Part shown: positions 8,902-18,080 of the stretch, piece by piece
Layout: each line of letters opens with the position of its first letter
Position numbering within the stretch: the first letter of the stretch is position 1
From: Pseudohalioglobus sediminis
GTDB lineage: Bacteria > Pseudomonadota > Gammaproteobacteria > Pseudomonadales > Halieaceae
Reading direction: 5' to 3'
DNA length: 64,000 nt
Assembly: GCF_008370495.1 (NCBI RefSeq)
Contig: NZ_VTUX01000009.1
Location: forward strand, 124,376-188,375
The notes under the pieces: model-generated
Seen by the model: the letters and a program-made list of their open reading frames with translations, nothing else
What the model was told of the DNA's origin: nothing
Databases searched by the model: none
Position numbers and translations under genes: made by a program

Positions 8902-10383
8902 CTACTCGTCGTCCATAAACGGGTTGCGTTGCGTGCTGGCCTCGCCCACCGGGCGCAGCTGCGGTCGGCTGCGCTCGGCTATTACCTCGCCCTTGCGCGC
9001 GCGCACCGGCTTCGGCGGCTCTTCCCAGGGATAGAAAAAGACCCCGGCAAAGAAGGCAAAGTAGGCCAGGTTGGCGGGCACAAACAGATTGAAGTCCACC
9101 AGTTCGTGCAGCAGGGTGAGCAGCATGGCCAGGCCCGCGCCCACCTGGATGTAACGGAACTCACCCCACTCGCCGGTTTTCCACAGGGCAAACCAGCGGC
9201 GCACGTACAGCGCCAGGAAAGCGACAACAAGCACCGCGCCGGGCACCCCGGCGTTGAACAGCCACTCCAGGTAGCTGTTGTGGGCCTGGTTCATGGTCAC
9301 GCTGGCGTGGGCCAGGTCCTGGAACGGCGGGAACACCTGCTCAAAAGTGCCACTGCCCGCCCCCAGTGGCGAGAACTGGGCGATACCCTCGATCACGCCC
9401 TGGAAAGTGGTCCAGCGGCCGTCAGACATGGGGTCGCGCGCGGCAAAGCGCTCCCATACCGGGCCGAGGCCGATAGCAATGGCACAGGCCACGGCGATGG
9501 AAGTGACGGTGCCGGTGAGCCCGTAGGTATTGCTGCCGCCGATGCGCCGCGAAAACAGCACCCCCACCAGCAGCACGCCAACGATGGCCAGGCCGATGCC
9601 GGCGCGGGAGCGGCTGAACACCACCGCCAGCAATAACAGCACCGAGAGCGCACCGTAGAGAAAAGCCTTGTGCCCCTGCAGGGTAGACAGGTACAGCAGG
9701 CGCTCGCGCAGGTTGCGCGCACGCTGCACACGGCGCTGCCGCCCCAGCGTGGCCATGAACAGCGCCAGCGTGAGCATCAGTGTCATGTCGAGGAAATTGG
9801 CGTAGCTGTTGCGCCCGCGCCAGGTGCCCTTGGACAGCCCGCCGGACTGGTCCATGCCCACCATGAACGGCGAGTCCGGCCCGGTGCCGTACTGCAGCAA
9901 CCCCAGCACCGCCTGTGCCGCGGCCATCACGAACACCAGCACCAGCGCCGTGCGCAGCTGTGCGTAGGGCAGCGCGCGCACCAGCAGGAATACCGACACC
10001 GGCAGCAGCAACACCATCCAGCCGAGCAGGGTTTCCCGCGGCAGCAACGTGAGCCGGGTGCTGGCCTCGCTGCCCACCAGTTGCAGGGCACTGAAGTAAT
10101 CCGCCTGGCCGGGCAGGCTCAGCCGGCTGAGGCCTGGCAGCGGCAGCAACTGCAGCAGCGGCAGCGCCAACAGGGCCAGCAACAGCAGTTTTTCCAGCCC
10201 GCTGACGGCGATCACCCGGGGCCGCCACAACAGCAGGGCCAGGGCAAACAGGGCCAGCAGTTCCAGCACCAGCAGCGCCAGCGGCGTCTTGCCGGAGCGG
10301 AACAGGGGCGCCAGCAACAGCATCGCCATCAGGGCATAAAAGCCCAGGCGCGTATACCAGTCCATGACCCCGTCGCGGCTCAT
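8902..10383 (-). CDS. O-antigen ligase / polymerase-like membrane protein
   Basis: A 493-residue protein with about twelve hydrophobic helices and a large loop containing the Wzy_C motif region (PLGAGSGTFEQVFPPFQDL ... MNQAHNSYLEWLFNAG). This is typical of WaaL/Wzy-type enzymes that use undecaprenyl-linked glycans at the periplasmic face. The start ATG at 10383 overlaps the stop of the upstream TPR gene as ATGA, which implies translational coupling. An in-frame upstream ATG at 10488 would run deep into that gene. The soluble C-terminal tail ends at RNPFMDDE. Whether it polymerises or ligates cannot be told from sequence. Confidence 0.8.
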   Translation of the reverse strand: MSRDGVMDWYTRLGFYALMAMLLLAPLFRSGKTPLALLVLELLALFALALLLWRPRVIAVSGLEKLLLLALLALPLLQLLPLPGLSRLSLPGQADYFSALQLVGSEASTRLTLLPRETLLGWMVLLLPVSVFLLVRALPYAQLRTALVLVFVMAAAQAVLGLLQYGTGPDSPFMVGMDQSGGLSKGTWRGRNSYANFLDMTLMLTLALFMATLGRQRRVQRARNLRERLLYLSTLQGHKAFLYGALSVLLLLAVVFSRSRAGIGLAIVGVLLVGVLFSRRIGGSNTYGLTGTVTSIAVACAIAIGLGPVWERFAARDPMSDGRWTTFQGVIEGIAQFSPLGAGSGTFEQVFPPFQDLAHASVTMNQAHNSYLEWLFNAGVPGAVLVVAFLALYVRRWFALWKTGEWGEFRYIQVGAGLAMLLTLLHELVDFNLFVPANLAYFAFFAGVFFYPWEEPPKPVRARKGEVIAERSRPQLRPVGEASTQRNPFMDDE

Positions 10384-11684
10384 CGCAGCAATCCTATTTG
10401 CATATCGTCGAACCAGATGGCGCCGTTGAGTTCGTGGTCCACATCCCGGGAGCCCGCGGAGTAGAGGCGCAGCACCTGGCCGCTGCACTCGGCGGGCACG
10501 CTGACATCAAACTCGAAGGTGCGCCAGTCGCCGGCGCCGCTGAACAGTTCGCTCTCACCCAGCACCCCGCCGCTGCCGCTGCTGCAATACAGTCGCCACT
10601 GCAGGCCGCGGCGGGTTTGCAACTGGTCCGGACGCGCGCGCCCGCTCACCCGGTAGTTACCCGGGCCGAGGAAAATATGCTGGTATACATGACTGAAACG
10701 CACCTGCCGGCCGCGGAATGACAGGCGCAAGGCGCTGTCGTTGGAAGCGCCGTAGGTGTCGCCGCGGGTAATGCGGATGCCGCTCTTCTGCGGCGGGCGG
10801 GCCACCCAGCCGAAACCTGAGTCGTTGGCAAAAGGCTGCTCGAAGCCGCCATCGTAGAGGTAGCCGAGATAGGCAAGCTGCTCCTTGCTGAGGCCATTCA
10901 CCCAGTACAGGTAGGCCTCGGACACCAGCCCCTCGCGGCGCAGGCGGTTGATAAAGCGGTTGCGCTCGTACTCCTGCAGCGGCAGTGCACTGGAGGCGTC
11001 GCGCAAGGCCACCAGCCCGCGCAGGGCATCCAGGTTTTCGGCCTTGTCGGCCACGTGGGCGAAGAAGCCGTTCCACCAGGGGAAGGGCCTCGGGTCGGCG
11101 GCGATGGCCAGCAGCACCTCGCGCGCCTCCGGGTCCGCCGCCACCTCCATCAGCAGGGGGTAGTATTCGCGCACGCTGCTGCGCTGGCCCACCATGGCCC
11201 GGGCGATGTGGCTGACGGCGCGGCCCAGTTCCTGTTCCACCAGGTAGTAGCGCGCCAGGTTGCGTTGCACCCGCGGGTGCACCGGGGCCAGCCGGTCCGC
11301 GAGTTTCGCCGCTTCTGCGCCGCTGCCACCGGCGCGCTGTTCCGTTAATGCCAGCAGGGCCAGGGCATTGCCCCGGGCCGGCTCCACGGCTATGGCGCGC
11401 TGCAGCAGGGCCCGCGCGGCGTCGAGGTCGCCGGGGGCGAGATCTTCATCAGGCTGTTCCAGCAGGGCCTGGGCCCGGGCCTCCAGCGCGCGGGGCTGGC
11501 TCGGGTCCCACCACAGGGCGGTGTCGAGGTAGGAGGCAAAGGCCTCACCCTCGGCATTCAAGGCCAGGCGCGTGGCGTTGTCCGCCAGGTGCAGTTGCAG
11601 AGCCTGCCAGGCGATCAACAAGGCGCCCGTGACCACCGCCAGGCGCCGCAGCCACAGCAGGTTGCCTGTACTTGCGCCAGCCAT
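10380..11684 (-). CDS. Membrane-anchored TPR protein with C-terminal carbohydrate-binding-like domain
   Basis: A 434-residue protein with one N-terminal membrane helix (LAVVTGALLIAWQALQL) and TPR-like helical repeats (residues about 60-270, e.g. ARALLQRAIAVEPARGNALALLALTEQ). The C-terminal beta-rich domain (YDGGFEQPFANDSGFGWVARP ... GNYRVSGRARPDQL ... GAIWFDDMQIGLL) resembles a CBM4/9-like jelly roll. It sits between the J-domain gene (1-base TGATG overlap) and the ligase gene (ATGA overlap), so all three are translated as one unit. This architecture is common beside O-antigen ligase-like genes of exopolysaccharide loci. A glycan-binding assembly factor is the natural inference. Confidence 0.65.
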   Translation of the reverse strand: MAGASTGNLLWLRRLAVVTGALLIAWQALQLHLADNATRLALNAEGEAFASYLDTALWWDPSQPRALEARAQALLEQPDEDLAPGDLDAARALLQRAIAVEPARGNALALLALTEQRAGGSGAEAAKLADRLAPVHPRVQRNLARYYLVEQELGRAVSHIARAMVGQRSSVREYYPLLMEVAADPEAREVLLAIAADPRPFPWWNGFFAHVADKAENLDALRGLVALRDASSALPLQEYERNRFINRLRREGLVSEAYLYWVNGLSKEQLAYLGYLYDGGFEQPFANDSGFGWVARPPQKSGIRITRGDTYGASNDSALRLSFRGRQVRFSHVYQHIFLGPGNYRVSGRARPDQLQTRRGLQWRLYCSSGSGGVLGESELFSGAGDWRTFEFDVSVPAECSGQVLRLYSAGSRDVDHELNGAIWFDDMQIGLLR

Positions 11685-13435
11685 CAGTAGGTCATCCTGG
11701 TGATCAGCAGGTCGCCGGAATCGGCGCGGCCCACGTCAAAATGGATCTGTGCCTCCACCGTGGAGGCATCGCCGCCAGCAATCGGTGCAGTGGTAATGCG
11801 GACCCGCGCCGAACCGCTGCGCAGGAGCTCACCGCTGCGCCAGCGCACCTTGCTGAAGCGCACGCCCTGGACCTCGTTGTCGGCGAAGAAGCCGGCGTAT
11901 AAATCGCGGATGTTAGTGCGCCCGCTGGCATCCGTGGTGCGCGCATCCGGCGCAAACAGCGCGGCAAAGGCTGCCGCATCGCGGAATTCGTAGTGGTATG
12001 TGAAGGCCAGCAGCAGGTCTTCAAGTTCCGCGTCGGTGATAGGGGCGGGGGCCGCTGCGGGCTCGATCGCGGCTGTAGCCGCTCCTACGGGGTCTGGTGC
12101 AGCGTCAGGCTGGGGCGCAGCAGCAGGTTCGGGTGCGGCCTCGGCCACCCCTGTTGGAGCGGCTACTGTGGGAGCGGCTACTGTGGGAGCGGCTACAGCC
12201 GCGATCTGGTCTTGCGCGTCAACCGCCGCAATTTTTTGTGCAGGATTCTTCGCGGCTGTAGCCGCTCCTACGGGGTCTGGTGCAGCGTCAGGCTGGGGCA
12301 CAGCAGCGGGTGCGGGTGCGACCTCGGCCACCCCTGTTGGAGCGGCTTCTGTGGGAGCGGCTACAGCCGCGATCTGGCCTTGCCCAACATCCACCGCAAT
12401 TTCCTGTGCAGAATTCTTCGCGGCTGTAGCCGCTCCTACGGGGTCTGGTTCAGCGTCAGGCTCGAGCACAGCATCGGCGACCGTTTCTGTGGGAGCGGCT
12501 ACAGCCGCGATCTGTCTCGGCGCGCCCAGCACGGCGCGGGTGGCCTGGGCGACGCGGGCCTGGACCCGGGCCTCGATTTCGGCATCGCTCTCGGGGCTGC
12601 CGTATACCGTGCCGCTGCTGCCCGTCGGGGCTGCGTCAAGCCCGGTCTCGGCCGCGGCCGCCGCGACGGCCAGCTCTTCCCCAGCCTCCTGTTCACCGCC
12701 ACCGGTATCGGGACCATCTGCGGTGGCGACAGCCGCGACGGTCAAGCGCGGCGCCTGGCTGGACTGGAACAGGACAACGAACAGCAGCCCAACGAGAAAG
12801 ACCACGAGTGCGGCGTATAGCCAGGGCTTGCGCCAGAGGGCGGTGGTCGTGGGGGCCGGAGTGGGGGGTGAGTGCATCGCGGCTGTGGCCGCTGGTACGG
12901 GTTTGGTGAGCGGGGCCGGTTCTTGCGTGGCTTTGATCGCGGCTGTAGCCGCTCCTACGGGTTGCTGCTCGGGCGGGGCCGGAGGCGCCAGTTGCGCATC
13001 GTAGGCAGCGCGCTTGCCCGCATTGCGCAACACGTTATAGGCCTCGTTGATGCGCGGGGCGTACACATCATCCCAGCCATCGCCCTCGGTGTCGCGGTCC
13101 GGGTGGAACAGGCGCATAAGGTGAAAATAGTGTTCCTTGATCTGTGCCGGCTCGGCGTCCCGGTTCACGCCCAGTACGCGGTAGTGGTCACCGGGCACCT
13201 CGAACAGGACCTGCTTGATGAAGAACAACACCGCCTCGCGACAGTTCTCGGGCGTATCCCCCAGCACGTTCGCTGTGGCCTCGACCTGCTCGTCACTGAG
13301 GCAGCCACCCGGCGCCGCCAGCAACTCACCCATCCCCGGGGGCAGCGGGCCGTAAGGCTGGCGCAGCTGCTCGAAGCGACGCGGGTCGTGGTAAAAATCC
13401 AGCGCCAGGAACAGGGGTTCGGGGACAGGCTGCAT
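11684..13435 (-). CDS. DnaJ-domain membrane protein with REP-derived linker and NTF2-like domain
   Basis: A 583-residue protein. The N-terminal module PEPLFLALDFYHDPRRF is followed by an intact J-domain (residues about 80-150) with the catalytic HPD in LFHPDRD. A linker, one membrane helix (PWLYAALVVFLVGLLFVVLF), a very long Ala/Pro/Val linker (residues about 220-460) and a C-terminal NTF2-like domain (ITDAELEDLLLAFTYHYEFRDAAAFAALFAPDA) follow. The linker contains repeated peptides IAAVAAPT and VGAATAAI. These are the two strands of the genome's REP palindrome translated in frame, and the linker also holds about three imperfect copies of a larger unit. It starts 2 bases after the Wzc stop. 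A co-chaperone role in polysaccharide assembly is possible but unproven. Confidence 0.7.
   Translation of the reverse strand: MQPVPEPLFLALDFYHDPRRFEQLRQPYGPLPPGMGELLAAPGGCLSDEQVEATANVLGDTPENCREAVLFFIKQVLFEVPGDHYRVLGVNRDAEPAQIKEHYFHLMRLFHPDRDTEGDGWDDVYAPRINEAYNVLRNAGKRAAYDAQLAPPAPPEQQPVGAATAAIKATQEPAPLTKPVPAATAAMHSPPTPAPTTTALWRKPWLYAALVVFLVGLLFVVLFQSSQAPRLTVAAVATADGPDTGGGEQEAGEELAVAAAAAETGLDAAPTGSSGTVYGSPESDAEIEARVQARVAQATRAVLGAPRQIAAVAAPTETVADAVLEPDAEPDPVGAATAAKNSAQEIAVDVGQGQIAAVAAPTEAAPTGVAEVAPAPAAVPQPDAAPDPVGAATAAKNPAQKIAAVDAQDQIAAVAAPTVAAPTVAAPTGVAEAAPEPAAAPQPDAAPDPVGAATAAIEPAAAPAPITDAELEDLLLAFTYHYEFRDAAAFAALFAPDARTTDASGRTNIRDLYAGFFADNEVQGVRFSKVRWRSGELLRSGSARVRITTAPIAGGDASTVEAQIHFDVGRADSGDLLITRMTY
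12066..12962. repeat. In-frame REP palindromes inside the J-domain gene
   Basis: At least seven REP copies in both orientations (near 12066, 12193, 12247, 12350, 12419, 12489 and 12938, plus head-only GGGAGCGGCTACTG pieces at 12169-12192 and a degenerate one at 12878) sit in the coding sequence. Their spacing keeps the frame open. The stretch 12085-12510 is also an imperfect tandem repeat of about 170 bases, in roughly two and a half copies, each carrying REPs. Confidence 0.8.
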
Positions 13436-13437
13436 GT

Positions 13438-15702
13438 TCAGGCAGACTTGCGTTCGTCGTTGTCCACGCCGTAGCTATAGCTGTAGGCGTAGCCGTAATC
13501 GCCGCCGTAGCCGTAGCTGGCCTTGTTCAGGTCGTACTTGGTGAGCACCCCGCCAAGCAGGTTGGCGCGGGAGTGACGCAGGCGCTTGAGCCCGGCCTCC
13601 ACGCCACCATTGCGGGCCTCACCCGCGGCCACCACCAGCAGGGTGCCTTTGGCAACGTCCGCCAGCAGCAGGGCATCGGCCAGGCCCAGCAGGGGCGGGC
13701 CGTCGATTACCACGTAGTCGAAGCGCTTGGCGGCCAGGGTGGTGAGGTTGAGCATGCGCGAGCCGTGCAACAGCTCGGCCGGGTTGGGCGGAATGGGGCC
13801 GGAGGTCATCAGGAACAGGTTATCCACGCCGGTGGGCTGGGTCACCCGCGCCGGCTCGATGTCGCCGGTGAGGTAGTTGGTAAGGCCGTTGTCGTTGGGT
13901 TTGGCAAACACCTTGTGCAGTGAGGGGTTGCGCAGGTCGCCGTCGATCAGCAGCACGTTGCTGCCGGTTTGCGCGAAGGTAATGGCGGTGTTCACCGCGG
14001 TGGTGGTCTTGCCCTCGCCGGCCGAGGCGCTGGTGAAATGCATCACCTTGGGCGCGCCCTCGTGGGTGGCAAACATCAGTGCCGTGCGCATGGAACGGTG
14101 CGCCTCGGCCATGGCCGAGGTGGGCTCGAGATAGGACTGCAGGGCAATGCGCTCGCCCTCGGGCACGTTCTTGCCCATCAGCTTGGGAATAATGCCCAGC
14201 ACCGGCTTGCCCAGCAGCTTTTCCAGGCCCTCGGCGGATTTGACCGAGTCGTCCAGCATCTCGAACAGGAAGGCCAGCGCCGCGCCGGCAAAACCGCCCA
14301 GCACCAGGGCCAGCATCAGGTTCATCAGCGGTTTGGGCTTGTGCTTGCCACGCGGCACCTCGGCCTTGTCTACCACCGAGATATTGTTGTTGGCCACGCC
14401 GGCGGCCACGCCCACCTCCTTCATGCGCTGCAGCAGGCCGTCGTAGAGCTCGCGGTTGGTGTCCACCTCGCGCTTAAGGGTCTGGAAATCGGTGGTGCTC
14501 TCATTGAGGCGCAGGATCTCGTCGCGGGTGGCGGCGATGCTCTCCGCGAGCTTCATTTCCTCACGCAGCTTGGCCTGGTAGCGGATCTTGATACCGTTGC
14601 GGATATTGGCGATCTCGCCCTTTACGTCCGCGTCCACCTGGTCGATCTGCTGCTGCAATTGCTGCATCAGCGGGTAGTCCGGCTTGTAGATTTTGAGCGA
14701 CTCCTGGTACTCGGACTGCAGCTCAGTACGACGGGCCTTCAGGCCCTGGATAACCTCGCTGTCCAGCGCCTGCGCCAGGCCGTCTGAATCTGCAGTGAGC
14801 ATTTCCTGGTACTGGGACTCGGCCTCGATGCGCTGGGATTCCACCTGCACCTGGGCGCGGTTCATCTCCTTGAGCTTTTCCATGAGGATGTCCTGCTTGT
14901 CCTCCTGGTTGATGATGCCCCGGGACTGGGTATAGGCCACCAGCGCCTGCTCGGAGTCTTCCAGGTCGGCGCGCACCTGCTTGATGCGGTCCTCGAGGAA
15001 ACTCTTGGCGTAGGTGGAGGCCTCGAAGCGCCGCTCCAGGTTCATGTCCACGTAGGCGCGGGCGATGGTATTGACGATCAGCGCGGCCTGCTCCCGGTCG
15101 GGGCTGTCGTAGTGCAGGCGCACCAGGCGGCTGTTGCTGACCGGCTGCACGGTGAGGTTGGCAAGGAAGGCGCTCTCGAGATTCGGCGGCAGCGCCTCGC
15201 CCTCCTCTTCCTCGCCGAATATGAAGTCTTTGGTTGCGGACACCAACTGCCGGATAGCGCCCGGTTCAGCCTGCTCCGCCGGCGCCTCCTCCAGGCCGAG
15301 CTGGTCGATCACCCGTCGCGCCAGGGTGCGGCTCTGCAACAGTTCGTACTGGGTCTGGTAGAAGTCGCGTGAGCTGGCGGATTCCTCGGCGGTGACGTCC
15401 TGGAACTCCAGTACCTTGCCGGTATCGCGCTCTATCTGCACCACGGTGGTGGCGCGGTAGATGGGCGTCATCATGGCGGTGGCGATGGCGGTGACCACCA
15501 CGATCACGGCCATGGTGATGATGATGGTCCAGCGCCGGCGCAGCAGCATGTTCCACAGCTCGCGCAGGTCAATAAAGTCATCGTCCGGCTCGGCCTGCTG
15601 TTTGGCCATGCCGGCAATGGCATCCTCGTAGCGCGCCAGCTGTTTTTGCATGTCGGCCAGCATCAGCTGCTGGTCGGGGGCGACGGGTTCGTTCTTATCC
15701 AT
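13438..15702 (-). CDS. Wzc-like polysaccharide co-polymerase / tyrosine autokinase
   Basis: A 754-residue BY-kinase. The N-terminal Wzz domain has a first membrane helix at about 55-78 (RRWTIIITMAVIVVVTAIAT) and the proline-rich second membrane region near residue 450 (MNLMLALVLGGFAGAALAFLF). Long coiled coils lie between. The cytoplasmic ATPase has Walker A SASAGEGKTTTA (about 554-565), Walker A' LLIDGDLRNP and Walker B VVIDGPP. The C-terminus has a tyrosine cluster (YGYGGDYGYAYSYSYG) for autophosphorylation. It regulates chain length and export together with the Wza-like protein upstream and, by dephosphorylation, the PHP phosphatase. The intact DxD contrasts with the second Wzc copy at 45062. 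Confidence 0.92.
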   Translation of the reverse strand: MDKNEPVAPDQQLMLADMQKQLARYEDAIAGMAKQQAEPDDDFIDLRELWNMLLRRRWTIIITMAVIVVVTAIATAMMTPIYRATTVVQIERDTGKVLEFQDVTAEESASSRDFYQTQYELLQSRTLARRVIDQLGLEEAPAEQAEPGAIRQLVSATKDFIFGEEEEGEALPPNLESAFLANLTVQPVSNSRLVRLHYDSPDREQAALIVNTIARAYVDMNLERRFEASTYAKSFLEDRIKQVRADLEDSEQALVAYTQSRGIINQEDKQDILMEKLKEMNRAQVQVESQRIEAESQYQEMLTADSDGLAQALDSEVIQGLKARRTELQSEYQESLKIYKPDYPLMQQLQQQIDQVDADVKGEIANIRNGIKIRYQAKLREEMKLAESIAATRDEILRLNESTTDFQTLKREVDTNRELYDGLLQRMKEVGVAAGVANNNISVVDKAEVPRGKHKPKPLMNLMLALVLGGFAGAALAFLFEMLDDSVKSAEGLEKLLGKPVLGIIPKLMGKNVPEGERIALQSYLEPTSAMAEAHRSMRTALMFATHEGAPKVMHFTSASAGEGKTTTAVNTAITFAQTGSNVLLIDGDLRNPSLHKVFAKPNDNGLTNYLTGDIEPARVTQPTGVDNLFLMTSGPIPPNPAELLHGSRMLNLTTLAAKRFDYVVIDGPPLLGLADALLLADVAKGTLLVVAAGEARNGGVEAGLKRLRHSRANLLGGVLTKYDLNKASYGYGGDYGYAYSYSYGVDNDERKSA

Positions 15703-15736
15703 TAATCAAGTCCAGGCCCTGTGTGGAGACGCGGCA

Positions 15737-16498
15737 TCAATACGGCCGGAAGCCGATAAAGCCGCGCAGGGTATCGGTCACGCCTTTGATCACTGACTTG
15801 CTGCCGGACTCCGGCACCACCACACGGTCATTGCCGATCACTTCCGGGTCGCGTTTGTCGCCCGCGGTGATTTCATTGAGGTTAACCAGGTAGCCGATCA
15901 CCTCACCGCTGGCGTTGGTGCGGAATACGACAATTTCCGCTTCATCCGCCAGCCGCTCCATGCCCCCGGCCATGGCCAGTGCCTGCAGCAAGGTGGTCTG
16001 GCCCTTGAGCGGGTAGACACCGGGCCTCTCCACCGCGCCGATTACCGTGACCTGGCGGCTGGCGTAGTCGACGATATCGATATTGACCTGCGGGTCCTGC
16101 AGGTAGCTCTCACCGTACAGTTCGGAGAGCAGATCCTCGGCCTGTTCGCGGGTGAGGCCACCCACCTTGACCGGCCCCAGCAGCGGCATGCGAATGTAGC
16201 CACGGGAATTCACCTTCTCGGTGCCGGACAGTTCTTCCACCTGGAACACATCGATGTGCAGCTCGTCTGCCGGACCGATACGGTAATCGCTCTCGGGCAG
16301 CACAATGGTGCCGCTGCCGGCATCCGGCACCGCGGGCAGGCGGGTCATATCCTTTACGGAGTCATCGCCCACCACCTTGACCGGCTCGCCCTCGGCGGCG
16401 GGCTGCCGTGACGACGCACAGGCAGTAGCCAGGCACACCAGCAGCAGTGGCAACAGTAATTTAGGGAGGGTATCTCGAAAAAAAACAGACTGGACCAT
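15737..16498 (-). CDS. Wza-like outer-membrane polysaccharide export lipoprotein
   Basis: A 253-residue precursor with a signal peptide and lipobox (LATAC, Cys27). The Poly_export domain (YRIGPADELHIDVFQVEELSGTEKVNSRGYIRMPLLG) and a SLBB domain (RQVTVIGAVERPGVYPLKGQTTLLQALAMAGG) follow. It would form the periplasmic/outer-membrane channel that works with the Wzc homologue encoded 34 bases downstream. The C-terminus ends in a short amphipathic stretch (VTDTLRGFIGFRPY), consistent with the Wza transmembrane helix. Confidence 0.9.
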   Translation of the reverse strand: MVQSVFFRDTLPKLLLPLLLVCLATACASSRQPAAEGEPVKVVGDDSVKDMTRLPAVPDAGSGTIVLPESDYRIGPADELHIDVFQVEELSGTEKVNSRGYIRMPLLGPVKVGGLTREQAEDLLSELYGESYLQDPQVNIDIVDYASRQVTVIGAVERPGVYPLKGQTTLLQALAMAGGMERLADEAEIVVFRTNASGEVIGYLVNLNEITAGDKRDPEVIGNDRVVVPESGSKSVIKGVTDTLRGFIGFRPY

Positions 16499-16598
16499 GG
16501 GCTCCTTGCCGGCTCAGCAACAACATACCTTGAGAATACAGAAAAGCCGCGCCAGAAGGAATTGACCCAGCGCAGGTATTGACCCGAACTTGGCCCGC

Positions 16599-17411
16599 CT
16601 AGGAAAACAACCGCGCCAGCCAGGACTTCCTGGCCGGGCGCCGCAGTGCACCGGCCGGGGCGCCGGGGCGCAGGGCCGGCGGTGAGGTCACTGCATCCGG
16701 CGCTGCGTTATCCAGTATCGCCTGTGGCCGCTCGCGCACCAGCCGCCAGGACTCTTCCTCGCCGACAATCGCCGCCGCTGCAGCCCTGGCCTCGGCCAGC
16801 TGCGGCGTGCGGTTCTTAAGGTTGTGGGCGTCCGAGGCCAGCAAATGGGTGACGCCGTCTTCCAGGAAGCGCTCGGTGATGCGCTGGACCCGGGGGCCAA
16901 AAACCCCCAGCAGGCTGCCGCCGGTAAGCTGTATCCAGGCGCCCTGGCGGGCGGCGTTCAGGAACAGCTCGTAGTCGCTTTCGATATAGCTGAGCCGCTC
17001 CGGATGGGTGATAACCGGCACATAGCCGGATAACAGGGCGTTGTGCAGCAAGTCACCCAGGCGCGGCAGGGAAACGTGGTGCGGCGGCTCAAACAGGAAG
17101 TAGCGGCTGGCGGCAAGCGTGGGCAGGGTCGCGTCCTGCAGCTCCTGCACCAGGCCCGGGACCACCTGGATATCGGCGCCGTAGCTGAGCTGCAGGGGGA
17201 TGCCTGCCGCATCCAGCTCTCCCCGAAAGCCTGCCACCGCCTCGCGGATGCCGGCGTGGGTATTCGGGAACAGGCCGGGGTAAATATGCGGGGTACACAC
17301 GGTATGAGTGATGCCATCGGCCACGGCCAGCTCGGCCATGCGCAGGGCGGTGGCGAGGTCCCGCGCGCCGTCGTCAATGGCCGGGAGCATATGGCAGTGC
17401 ACGTCAATCAT
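16599..17411 (-). CDS. CpsB/YwqE-type PHP-domain tyrosine phosphatase
   Basis: A 270-residue PHP-fold enzyme. The metal ligands are visible in MIDVHCHMLPAIDDGA, TPHIYPGLFPN, FEPPHHVSLP, ITHPERLSYIE and LLASDAHNLKNRTP. Relatives dephosphorylate the C-terminal tyrosines of BY-kinases, so the likely substrate is the Wzc homologue at 13438-15702. It is transcribed in the same direction, about 100 bases upstream of the Wza-like gene. The last 35 residues are Pro/Arg-rich and outside the family fold. Mn or Fe dependence is expected from family knowledge. Confidence 0.88.
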   Translation of the reverse strand: MIDVHCHMLPAIDDGARDLATALRMAELAVADGITHTVCTPHIYPGLFPNTHAGIREAVAGFRGELDAAGIPLQLSYGADIQVVPGLVQELQDATLPTLAASRYFLFEPPHHVSLPRLGDLLHNALLSGYVPVITHPERLSYIESDYELFLNAARQGAWIQLTGGSLLGVFGPRVQRITERFLEDGVTHLLASDAHNLKNRTPQLAEARAAAAAIVGEEESWRLVRERPQAILDNAAPDAVTSPPALRPGAPAGALRRPARKSWLARLFS

Positions 17412-17484
17412 GTTACAGCCCTACAGCGAAGCCTCCAGCATAGCAGCAATGGAATAACCCTTGTGAAAATACCGGTATTCGGGT

Positions 17485-17512
17485 TTGTCGATAGCCTGAT
17501 CTGGTGTATTCT
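17485..17512 (+). promoter_or_regulatory. Candidate promoter for the secreted protein gene
   Basis: TTGTCG (17485-17490) and TATTCT (17507-17512) are separated by 16 bases. They lie about 65 bases before the start at 17576, in the divergent gap next to the phosphatase gene. Confidence 0.45.
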
Positions 17513-17575
17513 TAACCAATAGGAACGTGCCCTCAAGCGGCACACGTTGGAATATGACAACACGGAATGTCGATC

Positions 17576-18055
17576 ATGAAGTCAATCAGACCCGTTATTC
17601 TCGCCACCAGCCTGCTGGCCAGCGGCGTGGCCATGGCCGCCGACAAGGAAACCATTCTCAGCTCCATGGAAGGCCAGGTGATGGTCAACCAGGGCCAGGC
17701 CTACGTGGCCGCCAGTGAGAGCATGCTGCTCTACCCCGGTGACCGCCTGATGGTCATGCGTGGCGGCAGCGCCCAGCTGCAGTTCGCCAACGGCTGCATC
17801 CAGACGCTGCAGGGCAATGAAATCGCCACCGTGGGCACCGCGGAATCCTGCAGCAACCTGCAGGCTGCGGGCACCTACAACCAGGTCGGCAAGGGCACCC
17901 CCGCAGCGAAAGGCGGCGGCGTATCCGGCACCGCGGCAGGCGGCACTGCCAGCACCGTAGGTGGCCTGGTCATTGCCGGCACGGCTATCGGCATCGGCGT
18001 CGGCATCGACAAGAACAGCGGCGGCCGCAGCGACCCGCCACCCGCCTCGCCCTGA
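17576..18055 (+). CDS. Small secreted protein of unknown function
   Basis: A 159-residue protein with a signal peptide (MKSIRPVILATSLLASGVAMA, cut before ADKE). A FecR-like beta segment follows (SMEGQVMVNQGQAYVAASESMLLYPGDRLMVMRGGSAQLQFANGCIQTL) with two cysteines (Cys in NGCIQ and ESCSN) that could pair. The C-terminus is a Gly/Ala/Thr-rich hydrophobic stretch ending in polar residues (VGGLVIAGTAIGIGVGIDKNSGG), a possible membrane helix. ATG 17576 is preferred over 17567 because ACGGA then lies 9 bases upstream. The FecR-like resemblance is my inference. It sits next to the capsule export genes, on the opposite strand, and has its own promoter and terminator. Confidence 0.6.
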   Translation: MKSIRPVILATSLLASGVAMAADKETILSSMEGQVMVNQGQAYVAASESMLLYPGDRLMVMRGGSAQLQFANGCIQTLQGNEIATVGTAESCSNLQAAGTYNQVGKGTPAAKGGGVSGTAAGGTASTVGGLVIAGTAIGIGVGIDKNSGGRSDPPPASP

Positions 18056-18080
18056 CAGCGAGGCCCCTGGACCACCCGAC

